A DNA stretch of 64,000 bases from [Actinomadura] parvosata subsp. kistnae (lineage in GTDB: Bacteria > Actinomycetota > Actinomycetes > Streptosporangiales > Streptosporangiaceae): assembly GCF_900323885.1 (NCBI RefSeq), contig NZ_OOHJ01000013.1, forward strand, positions 62,001 through 126,000, written 5' to 3'. The notes beneath the pieces were generated by a model. It did no database searches. It had not been told where the DNA came from and was given only the letters and a program-made list of their open reading frames with translations. The translations under genes were made by a program, and so were the position numbers. Positions 7,958 to 15,324 of the stretch are shown here, in pieces. The number at the start of each line of letters is the position of its first letter. The stretch's first letter is position 1.

Positions 7958-9910
7958 GTGGAACGCTCTGGACCGCCGCAGGCCCCGAACAAGGGCAAGG
8001 GCAAGCCGCCCTGGCGCTCTGAGGGTCTGCCGGGCACGCCCGGAGGCAAGCCCAAGATCAACTGGTGGCGTTTCGTCGTCACCCTGCTCGTCGTCTACGC
8101 CGGCTTCTTCGTCGTCTCGTCCTTCGTCGACAGCGGCTCGGTCGAGACGATCTCCTACACCGAGTTCACCAAGCAGGTGAACGCCAAGAACGTCAAGGAC
8201 ATCTACGCCCAGGGCCTGTCGGTCGAGGGTGATCTGCGGGCCTCGGCGAAGAACCCCGAGAGCGGCGAGGCGTACACGAAGTTCGCCACCGAGATCCCGG
8301 CCTTCGCCAACACCGACCAGCTCGACCAGCAGCTCGCCACCGGCCAGGTCGAGATCACCTCGCAGCCCATCACCCGGGGCTTCTTCTCCAACCTCCTGCT
8401 GTCGCTGCTCCCCGTGCTGCTGCTGGCCGGCCTGTGGATCTGGATCATGCGGCGCGGCGCCAGCATGATGGGCGGCGGCCTGGGCGGGCTCGGCAAGTCG
8501 AAGGCGGCCAAGCCGGTCGAGGCCGGGAAGGTGCGCGTCACGTTCGACGACGTCGCCGGCATCGACGAGGTCGAGAACGAGCTCGTCGAGATCGTCGACT
8601 ACCTCAAGGACCCCGGCAAATACCGCAAGCTGGGCGCGAAGCTGCCCAAGGGCGTGCTGCTCGCCGGGCCTCCCGGCACCGGCAAGACGCTGCTGGCCAG
8701 GGCGGTCGCGGGCGAGGCCAAGGTGCCGTACTTCTCGGCCAGCGCCTCCGAGTTCATCGAGATGATCGTCGGCGTGGGCGCCTCGCGCGTGCGCGACCTG
8801 TTCGAGGAGGCGCGCAAGGTGGCGCCGTCGATCGTGTTCATCGACGAGATCGACGCCATCGGGCGGGCTCGCGGCGGCGCGGGCGGCCTCGGCGGGCACG
8901 ACGAGCGCGAGCAGACGCTCAACCAGATCCTCACCGAGATGGACGGCTTCTCCGGGGCCGAGGGCGTGATCGTCATCGGGGCCACCAACCGGCCCGAGAT
9001 CCTCGACCCGGCGCTGCTGCGTCCCGGGCGCTTCGACCGTACGGTGCAGGTGGGCCTGCCCGACGCGGCGGGGCGCGCGGCGATCCTGGCCGTGCACACG
9101 CGCGGCGTGCCGCTCGACGCCGAGGTCAGTCCCGACCGCATCGCCAAGACCACGCCCGGCATGACCGGCGCCGACCTGGCGAACCTGGTCAACGAGGCCG
9201 CCCTGCTCGCCGCCAAGCGCGGCAAGGACAAGGTGACGAGCGGCGACTTCGCCGACGCGCTGGAGAAGCTGCAGCTCGGCGCGGCGCGCAGCATCGTCAT
9301 GCCGGAGGAGGAGCGCACCCGCACCGCCTTCCACGAGGCCGGTCACGCGCTGCTCGGCATGCTCCAGCCGGGCGCCGACCCGGTGAGGAAGATCTCGATC
9401 ATCCCGCGCGGCCGGGCGCTCGGCGTCACGCTGTCCACGCCCGACACCGACCGTTACGCCTACGACGAGCAGTACCTGCGCGGGCGCATCACCGGCGCGC
9501 TCGGCGGCATGGCGGCCGAGCAGGTCGTGTACGGCGTCATCACCACCGGCGCCGAGAACGACCTGGAGCAGGTCACCATGATCGCCCGTGGCATGGTGGG
9601 CCGCTGGGGCATGTCGGAGAAGGTCGGCCCGCTGACCATCCTGCCCAACGACGGCCAGCCCCCGCAGGCCTCGCCCGTCACGCTGGCCATGGTGGACGAG
9701 GAGGCGCGGCGGATCGTGGACGAGTGCTACGAGCGCGCGGTGCGCATCCTCACGGAAAACCGCGACAAGCTGGACGCGATCGTGGCGGCTCTGCTGGAGC
9801 ACGAGACGCTCGACGAGGCCGGTGCGTACGCGGCGGCGGGCCTGCCCAGGCCGGCCGAGGACCGCCCGGCGGCGGCCGCCCCCGTCCCTGCTCACTTTTC
9901 CGATAATTAG
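7958..9910 (+). CDS. ftsH: ATP-dependent zinc metalloprotease FtsH
   Basis: 650 aa from the GTG at 7958, preceded by GGGGAG with a 6-nt gap; an in-frame ATG at 7928 would add ten residues. Two transmembrane helices flank a small periplasmic-side domain ([18 protein letters not shown] and [17 protein letters not shown]). The AAA+ module has Walker A GPPGTGKT, Walker [11 protein letters not shown], the pore [17 protein letters not shown] and the sensor [19 protein letters not shown]. The M41 protease zinc site is HEAGH. FtsH degrades misfolded membrane proteins. The N-terminus is Pro/Lys-rich. Probably a paralogue of the housekeeping copy, which usually lies near hpt/folE (not seen here). Confidence 0.95.
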   Translation: MERSGPPQAPNKGKGKPPWRSEGLPGTPGGKPKINWWRFVVTLLVVYAGFFVVSSFVDSGSVETISYTEFTKQVNAKNVKDIYAQGLSVEGDLRASAKNPESGEAYTKFATEIPAFANTDQLDQQLATGQVEITSQPITRGFFSNLLLSLLPVLLLAGLWIWIMRRGASMMGGGLGGLGKSKAAKPVEAGKVRVTFDDVAGIDEVENELVEIVDYLKDPGKYRKLGAKLPKGVLLAGPPGTGKTLLARAVAGEAKVPYFSASASEFIEMIVGVGASRVRDLFEEARKVAPSIVFIDEIDAIGRARGGAGGLGGHDEREQTLNQILTEMDGFSGAEGVIVIGATNRPEILDPALLRPGRFDRTVQVGLPDAAGRAAILAVHTRGVPLDAEVSPDRIAKTTPGMTGADLANLVNEAALLAAKRGKDKVTSGDFADALEKLQLGAARSIVMPEEERTRTAFHEAGHALLGMLQPGADPVRKISIIPRGRALGVTLSTPDTDRYAYDEQYLRGRITGALGGMAAEQVVYGVITTGAENDLEQVTMIARGMVGRWGMSEKVGPLTILPNDGQPPQASPVTLAMVDEEARRIVDECYERAVRILTENRDKLDAIVAALLEHETLDEAGAYAAAGLPRPAEDRPAAAAPVPAHFSDN

Positions 9911-9979
9911 GACAAAACGGACGTTGCTTCGAGCCCGGCGAGGGCAGGTCACCCGAGACAGACTGATCGGGGGACCGTC

Positions 9980-10603
9980 GTGACACTTAATGACGAGCTT
10001 CTCGCCGGACTCGGAGACCAAGGAGTGGAGCAGATCGCCGGCATGCTCGGCACGGACACGCTGACCGCCCGCAAGGTCATCGAAGCCGTGACCGGCACCA
10101 TCGTCGGCGGCATGGCCCGCAACGCCACCCATCCCGACGGCGCCGACGCCCTGCGCGGAGCGCTCGACGACCACATGGACGCCGACCCGTTCAACGGCGA
10201 CGTGGCCTCGCTGACCCGCGACGGGCACAGCATCCTCAGCCACGTGCTGGGCGGGCAGGGCACCGAGCAGGCCGCGGCCCAGCTCTCACAGCTCGCCGGC
10301 GTCAACTCCGCGACCATCATGAAGCTGCTGCCACTGATCGCACCCATGATCATGTCGCTGCTGGCCAACCGGGCGGCCCGCCACGACATGGACGCCGGCG
10401 CCGTCGCCGACGACCTCAACCGCGAGGAGTCCGCCATCCCCGGCGGGCTCGGGGAGCTGCTCGGGAGCCTGCTGGGCAGCATCTTCGGCGGTGCGGCCGT
10501 GCCCCGGCAGGCCGGCCCGTACGACCCGTACCACGACCCGCTACGGGAACCTCTGCGCAGCGAGCACGAGGTGGCCCCGGGCAGGTCGAACCCCGACTGG
10601 TGA
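9980..10603 (+). CDS. DUF937 domain protein
   Basis: 207 aa from a GTG. The body is a helical DUF937 repeat (DELLAGLGDQGVEQIAGMLGTD, HSILSHVLGGQGTEQAAAQLSQLAGV, MKLLPLIAPMIMSLLANR), the fold called YidB-like in proteobacteria. A Gly-rich C-terminal segment (GGLGELLGSLLGSIFGG) follows. No catalytic motif or membrane helix is evident. It lies 69 nt after ftsH and 16 nt before maf, all in one direction. Role unknown. Confidence 0.85.
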   Translation: MTLNDELLAGLGDQGVEQIAGMLGTDTLTARKVIEAVTGTIVGGMARNATHPDGADALRGALDDHMDADPFNGDVASLTRDGHSILSHVLGGQGTEQAAAQLSQLAGVNSATIMKLLPLIAPMIMSLLANRAARHDMDAGAVADDLNREESAIPGGLGELLGSLLGSIFGGAAVPRQAGPYDPYHDPLREPLRSEHEVAPGRSNPDW

Positions 10604-10619
10604 CCGGTAGGCTAGGCCA

Positions 10620-11201
10620 GTGATCGTCTTGGCCTCTGCTTCCCCCGCCCGCCTCGCCCTCCTGCGCAGCGCAGGTCTCGACCCGAAGGTGATCGTCAGC
10701 GGGGTCGACGAAGACGCCTACTCCGCCCACTCACCGGCCGCGCTCAGCAAGGTGCTGGCCACGGCCAAGGCGGAGGCGGTCGCGGGCGGGCTCGAAGAGG
10801 GGCTGGTCATCGGCTGCGACTCCATCCTCGAGCTCGACGGCCGCCCCTACGGCAAGCCCGCGAGCCGCGAGGAGGTGCTCGAGCGCTGGCGCCTGCTGCG
10901 CGGCCGCACCGGCCGCCTCGTCACCGGCCACTGCGTGATCGACGTGGCCGCCGGGCGCCAGGTCGCCGAGGTCGCCACCACCGTCGTGCGCTTCGGCCAG
11001 CCCTCCGAGGAGGAGATCGCCGCCTACGCCGCCACCGACGAGCCGCTCGGCCTGGCCGGCGCGTTCAGCATCGAGGGGCGCGGCGGCTGGTTCGTCGAGG
11101 GGATCGAGGGCGACCACGGCAACGTCCTCGGCCTCTCGCTGCCGCTCCTGCGCGACCTGTTCGCCGAGCTGGGCTACGCGGTCACCTCGTTCTGGCGCTA
11201 G
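10620..11201 (+). CDS. maf: Maf-family nucleoside triphosphate pyrophosphatase
   Basis: 193 aa from a [22 protein letters not shown] is the Maf signature (SxSPRR region, here ASPARLALL), and [37 protein letters not shown] and [29 protein letters not shown] are the other conserved blocks. Maf proteins hydrolyse non-canonical or pyrimidine NTPs to the monophosphate and limit misincorporation. The second Arg of the usual SPRR is Ala-Arg here. Only 10 nt separate it from the EI24 gene. Confidence 0.93.
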   Translation: MIVLASASPARLALLRSAGLDPKVIVSGVDEDAYSAHSPAALSKVLATAKAEAVAGGLEEGLVIGCDSILELDGRPYGKPASREEVLERWRLLRGRTGRLVTGHCVIDVAAGRQVAEVATTVVRFGQPSEEEIAAYAATDEPLGLAGAFSIEGRGGWFVEGIEGDHGNVLGLSLPLLRDLFAELGYAVTSFWR

Positions 11202-11211
11202 CCTGCCGGGC

Positions 11212-11946
11212 ATGCGATCAGTGCGCGACTTCACGGCCGGTGTGGGCTTCTTCTTCCAGGGGTTCGGGTGGGTCGCCAGGCACCCCCGGTGGTGGCTGTT
11301 CGGGCTGATCCCGGCGCTGATCGCCTTCGTGCTGTACGTGGCCGCGCTGATCTTCCTCGGCACGAACGCCTCCGCCGTGGCCGAGTTCCTGACCCCGTTC
11401 GCCGACTCGTGGAGCTGGCGGGAGCTGTTCAGGACGCTCGTGGGCATCGCGTTGTTCATCGGCGGGCTGGTGCTGGCGGTGCTCACCTTCGCCGCCATCA
11501 CGCTGGCCATCGGGGAGCCGTTCTACGAGAAGTTGTCGGCGGCGGTGGACGTGCTGGAGAGCGAGCAGGAGCAGCCGTGGTGGCGGACGCTGCCGCGCTC
11601 GATCCGCGACAGCCTGGTGACGCTGTTCTACGTGTTGCTGTTCACCATTCCGCTGTTCTTCCTGGGGTTCGTGCCGGTGGTCGGGCAGACGGTGGTGCCC
11701 GTGCTCGGCGCCCTCGTGTCCGGATTTTTCCTGACAGTGGAGCTCACGACGCTCGCCCTCGAACGGCGCGGCCTCGCCCGCAAGCAGCGCTTCGCGCTGC
11801 TGCGGGGCAACAAGGCCAGCGCGCTGGGGTTCGGAGTGGCGGTGTTCCTGCTGTTCCTGGTGCCGTTCGTGGCGGTCATCGCGATGCCGGCGGCGGTGGC
11901 GGGCGCCGCCCTCCTCGTACGAACCCGCCTCGCCCCCGTTTCCTAG
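11212..11946 (+). CDS. EI24 (CysZ-like) integral membrane protein
   Basis: 244 aa with four to six hydrophobic segments. The family opening FTAGVGFFFQGFGWVARHPRWWLFGLIPALI and the core PFYEKLSAAVDVLE, LFTIPLFFLGFVPVVGQTVVPVLGALVSGFF are diagnostic of EI24/CysZ. Proteobacterial CysZ carries sulfate; the actinobacterial relatives have no proven substrate. It is last in the ftsH-DUF937-maf run and is followed by a hairpin terminator. Confidence 0.85.
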   Translation: MRSVRDFTAGVGFFFQGFGWVARHPRWWLFGLIPALIAFVLYVAALIFLGTNASAVAEFLTPFADSWSWRELFRTLVGIALFIGGLVLAVLTFAAITLAIGEPFYEKLSAAVDVLESEQEQPWWRTLPRSIRDSLVTLFYVLLFTIPLFFLGFVPVVGQTVVPVLGALVSGFFLTVELTTLALERRGLARKQRFALLRGNKASALGFGVAVFLLFLVPFVAVIAMPAAVAGAALLVRTRLAPVS

Positions 11947-11956
11947 ACCGGCACGC

Positions 11957-11977
11957 GGCTCGCGCCGAGCCTCTTTT
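11957..11977 (+). terminator. Intrinsic terminator after the EI24 gene
   Basis: Stem GGCTCG (11957-11962) with CGAGCC (11966-11971), a CGC loop, then TCTTTT. It sits in the 43-nt gap between convergent genes, and the T-run favours the plus-strand transcript. Confidence 0.7.
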
Positions 11978-11989
11978 GCCCTTTCGAAC

Positions 11990-12748
11990 TCAGCCGAGAT
12001 CGAGGCGGTCGGCCAGGCCCGCGGCGGTGAACGCCCGCACCACGTCGTCACGACCCTCGGTGAAATGCGCCCAGCTGTCGCAGTGGGCGGGCACCACCCG
12101 GCGCGCACCGAGGATCTTCGCGGCCTCGGCCGCCTGGGCGCTGTCCAGCACCAGCAACGCGCCGCCGAACGCCGGCCTGCGGGGCGCCCCGGCGAACAAC
12201 ACGGCGGTGTCGACCGGGCCGAACCGCTCGGCGACCTGCGCCACGAGCTCCAGTGAGGCGTTGTCGCCGCTGACGTACACGGTGGGCAGGTCGTCGGCGG
12301 TCAGCACGAACCCGATCACCTCACCCATCACCGCCTCGACGGCCCGCGCCTCCGAGGGCTCGCCGGGGCCGTGCATCGCGGGCGCACCCGTCACGGTCAC
12401 CGTCCCGCCGCCCGGCCGCTCTAGCTTCACCTGCTCCCACGGCGCGATGGCCTGCGCGTTCCCGCCCAGCCTCGCCGCCCCGCTGCGAGTGGTCAGCGTG
12501 AGCGGGACGTCATCCAGCAACGCCCGCCCCGAATGGTCGAGGTTGTCGGGGTGCTGGTCGTGGGAGAGCAGGACCGCGTCGATCGGGCCGAGCTCGGCCG
12601 GGGTGATCTTCGAGGGGGCGGTCTTGGTCAGGGGCGTGCCCGGGGTGGGGTAGTCGCCTGGAGGGTCGAAGGTGGGGTCGGTCAGGAGACGCAGGCCGCC
12701 GTACTCGATGAGGGCGGTGGGCCCGCCGAAGACCTGAACGGGAATCAT
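11990..12748 (-). CDS. MBL-fold (UlaG-like) metal-dependent hydrolase
   Basis: 252 aa from the ATG at 12748, with GAGGTGA upstream. The sequence opens IPVQVFGGPTALIEYGGLRLLTDPTFDPPG, typical of UlaG-type metallo-beta-lactamase folds. The metal motif reads LLSHDQHPDNLDHSG (SHDxHxDxLD), GAPAMHGPG gives a further His, VYVSGDNASLE the bridging Asp, and VPAHCDSWAHF the last His. Substrate unknown. It lies downstream of the sigma-factor gene on the same strand but is separated by 506 bp of repeat-rich DNA, so a shared transcript is unlikely. Confidence 0.88.
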   Translation of the reverse strand: MIPVQVFGGPTALIEYGGLRLLTDPTFDPPGDYPTPGTPLTKTAPSKITPAELGPIDAVLLSHDQHPDNLDHSGRALLDDVPLTLTTRSGAARLGGNAQAIAPWEQVKLERPGGGTVTVTGAPAMHGPGEPSEARAVEAVMGEVIGFVLTADDLPTVYVSGDNASLELVAQVAERFGPVDTAVLFAGAPRRPAFGGALLVLDSAQAAEAAKILGARRVVPAHCDSWAHFTEGRDDVVRAFTAAGLADRLDLG

Positions 12749-12924
12749 TGGGCGGTCACCTCGCGGATAGAGCTTCGAATCGTCGGTGATGAACGGTACT
12801 CGGGCTCCCGCGCACACCCTGCCCCAGCCCCAGCGTTTCTCTCATGCCTGAGGGCCCGAGAGTCGCCTTCCCCTTCGCGGACATCTGCTTTTGTGGACAC
12901 CTGAGCGCCCTCCTGGCCGCCCGC

Positions 12925-13004
12925 GTGACAGGCCACCCATGTGGCAGGCCACCCACGTGACAGGCCACCCATGTGGCAGGCCACCCGCGTGACAGGCCAC
13001 CCCG
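12925..13004. repeat. 16-bp tandem array, five units, plus 36-bp repeats in the same gap
   Basis: Five 16-bp units at 12925, 12941, 12957, 12973 and 12989, alternating GTGACAGGCCACCCAT and GTGGCAGGCCACCCAC, so the higher-order unit is 32 bp. A second tract at about 13023-13130 has three 36-bp copies around gatggcccgca (13059 and 13095 are the clearest). The whole 12749-13254 gap has no convincing gene; open frames through it are by-products of the repeats. Confidence 0.9.
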
Positions 13005-13210
13005 CCCAGCCAATCCGCCCGCCCGCACCACGATGACCCGCACGTCTCCGTCCGCCCTGGTCGCGATGGCCCGCAAGCCCCCGGTGTCCGTCCCGGTCGC
13101 GATGGCCCGCACGCCAGCCGCCTCTCCACTGCGGCGGGACGCCACGCGCGGCCCCCACCCCCTACAGACGCACCCAGCCCGGGGGAGGGGGTCACCTCCG
13201 CCCAGACTCG

Positions 13211-13274
13211 TCGTCCTTCAGGTCAGTCGTCTTTCACGTCAGTTGTCCGTCAGGTCAGTCCTCCGTCGGGTCGC
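13211..13274. repeat. 16-bp tandem repeat, four units, spanning the sigma-factor stop codon
   Basis: Units 13211-13226, 13227-13242, 13243-13258 and 13259-13274, each exactly 16 bp (for example tcgtccttcaggtcag). The last unit is coding (the DPTED end of the sigma factor), the third holds its TGA stop, and the first two lie beyond the gene. Divergence is higher than in the GlxA array, so it is older. Confidence 0.85.
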
Positions 13275-14205
13275 CGGACCGGGGGAGGCGGCGGGCGCGG
13301 TTCGTCTCGCGGACGACCGTCCACGCGTCCGCGACCGGCCCCAGATGCCCCAGCTTGTCGGGATTGATCACGGCGCGGATCGTCTGGACCTGCCCGTCGA
13401 GGATGTCGAGCACCAGGATGTTGATCACCTTGCCCTCCCGGTCACGGAAGATCGCGCCCGGCTGGCCGTTCATCTCGTGCGGCTCCACGACGCCGCCGAT
13501 CCGTACGAACGGGGTGATGAGCGAGGCCAGCACCCGGGCCACGTTCTCGGCGCCGAACACGCCCTCGCCCCACAGCGGCGCCTTGCCCCCGCTGTCCCCG
13601 GACATCCGCACGTCGGCGGCGAGCAACTCCCGCAGCCCGTCCATGTCCCCTTCGCGGAAGGCGTCGAAGAAGCGCCCGGCGAGTTCCTCCCGTTCCCGGC
13701 GATCCGTCTCGAAGCGGGCACGTCCGGAGTCCATGTGGCGGCGCGCCCGTACCGCGAGCTGCCGGCACGCCGCCTCGGAACGTCCCACCGCCGACGCCAC
13801 CTCACCGAAGCCGAACCCGAACACCTCGCGCAGCACGAACACCGCGCGTTCGAGCGGGCTGAGCCGCTCCAGCAGCAACAGGGCCGCTATCGAGACGGAG
13901 TCGGCCAGCTCCGCGGACCGCTCGGGATCCTCGTACGGGTCGGCCAGCAGCGGCTCGGGGAACCACTGCCCGGCATACTCCTCGCGCCGCACCCGCGCCG
14001 ACCGCAGCACGTCGATCGCGATCCGCGACACGGTCGCCGCCAGGAACCCCTTGACCGACGCCGGCTCCGCCGAGGAGCCCTCGAAACGCAACCAGGTCTC
14101 CTGGACGGCGTCCTCGGCCTCGCTCACGCTCCCCAGGATCCGGTAGGCGATCGAGAACAGCAGCGGCCGCAACTCCTCGAACTCCTCCGCCCGCCGGCCA
14201 CTCAC
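13255..14205 (-). CDS. sigJ: ECF sigma factor of the ECF41 (SigJ-like) type
   Basis: 316 aa from a GTG with GGGGAG upstream. Sigma region 2 is FEELRPLLFSIAYRILGSVSEAEDAVQETWLRF and region 4 LSPLERAVFVLREVFGFGFGEVASAVGRSEAACRQLAVRAR. Between them is FPEPLLADP, close to the WLPEP linker that marks ECF41. The C-terminal ~110 residues are the SnoaL-like domain that regulates ECF41 activity, with the DGQV and NPDKL elements near its end. No anti-sigma gene is adjacent, as expected for this group. It faces an SDR gene, the kind of partner (carboxymuconolactone decarboxylase, oxidoreductase, epimerase) usual for ECF41. Confidence 0.93.
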   Translation of the reverse strand: MSGRRAEEFEELRPLLFSIAYRILGSVSEAEDAVQETWLRFEGSSAEPASVKGFLAATVSRIAIDVLRSARVRREEYAGQWFPEPLLADPYEDPERSAELADSVSIAALLLLERLSPLERAVFVLREVFGFGFGEVASAVGRSEAACRQLAVRARRHMDSGRARFETDRREREELAGRFFDAFREGDMDGLRELLAADVRMSGDSGGKAPLWGEGVFGAENVARVLASLITPFVRIGGVVEPHEMNGQPGAIFRDREGKVINILVLDILDGQVQTIRAVINPDKLGHLGPVADAWTVVRETNRARRLPRSGDPTED

Positions 14206-14311
14206 GCCTTACTCCCCATCCCCGCCCGGCCACTCCCCACGAACACCCGCATGACGACCACCCTCACCTTCCGGCGCACGACACCCGCGCTTGTCTCGCT
14301 TTCCCTCCCGA

Positions 14312-14338
14312 GACGAGACAGCCCACCCATCCGTGACA
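14312..14338 (-). promoter_or_regulatory. ECF41-type promoter of the sigma-factor gene (autoregulation)
   Basis: Read on the minus strand: TGTCACG (14338-14332), 16 nt, CGTC (14315-14312). The ECF41 consensus is TGTCACA around -35 and CGTC around -10. The -10 of this and of the facing promoter share the ten bases CTGTCTCGTC. The leader to the GTG at 14205 would be about 100 nt. Confidence 0.65.
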
Positions 14339-14390
14339 TCCACGCTCCCTGGCCGGGACGGCGAGCTCCGCGACGAGAGGGCCCCACCCA

Positions 14391-14418
14391 TGTCACAGAA
14401 CGACCCCGCTGTCTCGTC
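14391..14418 (+). promoter_or_regulatory. ECF41-type promoter of the SDR gene
   Basis: TGTCACA (14391-14397), 17 nt, CGTC (14415-14418), a full match to the known ECF41 consensus. Transcription would start near 14425, giving a leader of about 30 nt that contains the GGAG ribosome site. Confidence 0.75.
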
Positions 14419-14456
14419 CCGGGGCAGACAGACCCTCTCTGACAGGAGCTTTGATC

Positions 14457-15215
14457 GTGAACAAGCACCACCGAGTGGCCCTGATCAGCGGCGCGAACAA
14501 GGGCATCGGCCGCGCCACCGCCGAACAACTGGCCGCGCTCGGCATGACGGTCCTGATCGGCGCCAGGGACCCGCACCGCGGCGGGGAGACCGCCGCCGCG
14601 ATCCGGGCGGAGGGCGGCGACGCCCACCCCATCACCCTGGACGTCACAGACCCGGCCACCATCGAGGCGGCGGCAAGCTGGATCGACGAGCGTTTCGGCC
14701 ACCTCGACGTGCTGGTCAACAACGCCGCCATCACCGGCTCCGGCCAGGTCTCCCCGCAGGACGCCGTCGATCAGATCCCCAGCACGGTCGACCTGGACAT
14801 GGTCCGCGCGGTGTTCGAGACCAACGTCTTCGGCGTGATCGCCCTGACCAACGCCCTGCTCCCGCTGCTGCGCCGCTCACCCGCCCCCCGCATCGTCAAC
14901 GTCAGCAGCGGCGGCGGCTCCCTGACCATCATGAGCAACCCGGAAGGCCCGATGACGGCCCTGCCCGCGTCGGCCGCGTACTCACCTTCCAAGACCGCCC
15001 TGAACGCCCTGACCGTCCAATACGCCAACGAACTGCGCAAGGACGGCATCCTCGTCAACGCCGCCGCCCCCGGCTACGTGGCCACGGACATCAACAACCA
15101 CAGCGGCGTCCTCACCCCGGCCCAGGGCGCCACGGTGGTGGTCCACCTGGCCACGCTCCCCGCCGACGGCCCAACGGCCGGCTTCTTCGACGCCAACGGC
15201 CCCATGCCCTGGTGA
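14457..15215 (+). CDS. SDR-family NAD(P)-dependent oxidoreductase, likely ECF41 target
   Basis: 252 aa from the GTG at 14457, which follows GGAG by 8 nt; an in-frame TTG at 14451 is less well placed. SGANKGIG is the TGxxxGIG cofactor loop, LDVLVNNAAITGSG the NNAG block, IVNVSSGGG carries the Ser and AAYSPSK the YxxxK catalytic pair. The acidic/basic choice after beta-2 (IGARD, with Arg) favours NADPH. Similar proteins reduce carbonyl compounds such as menadione-like or ketone substrates. It is transcribed away from the ECF41 gene from a matching promoter. Confidence 0.92.
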   Translation: MNKHHRVALISGANKGIGRATAEQLAALGMTVLIGARDPHRGGETAAAIRAEGGDAHPITLDVTDPATIEAAASWIDERFGHLDVLVNNAAITGSGQVSPQDAVDQIPSTVDLDMVRAVFETNVFGVIALTNALLPLLRRSPAPRIVNVSSGGGSLTIMSNPEGPMTALPASAAYSPSKTALNALTVQYANELRKDGILVNAAAPGYVATDINNHSGVLTPAQGATVVVHLATLPADGPTAGFFDANGPMPW

Positions 15216-15222
15216 CGCCCCC

Positions 15223-15254
15223 AGGCTAAGGGGTTATCCACAACCCCTTGGCCT
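15223..15254 (+). terminator. Hairpin after the SDR gene, with a DnaA-box-like loop
   Basis: AAGGGGTT (15228-15235) pairs with AACCCCTT (15242-15249); the stem extends outward over AGGC and GCCT with one mismatch. It begins 8 nt after the SDR stop. The loop region reads TTATCCACA (15234-15242), a perfect match to the DnaA-box consensus. No poly-T tail follows. Confidence 0.6.
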
Positions 15255-15324
15255 CAACTCACCGTCATCCACAGAACCACCGCAACGCCATTCCGCCCCT
15301 CCAAAACCCGGCACCCTGTGGGCC

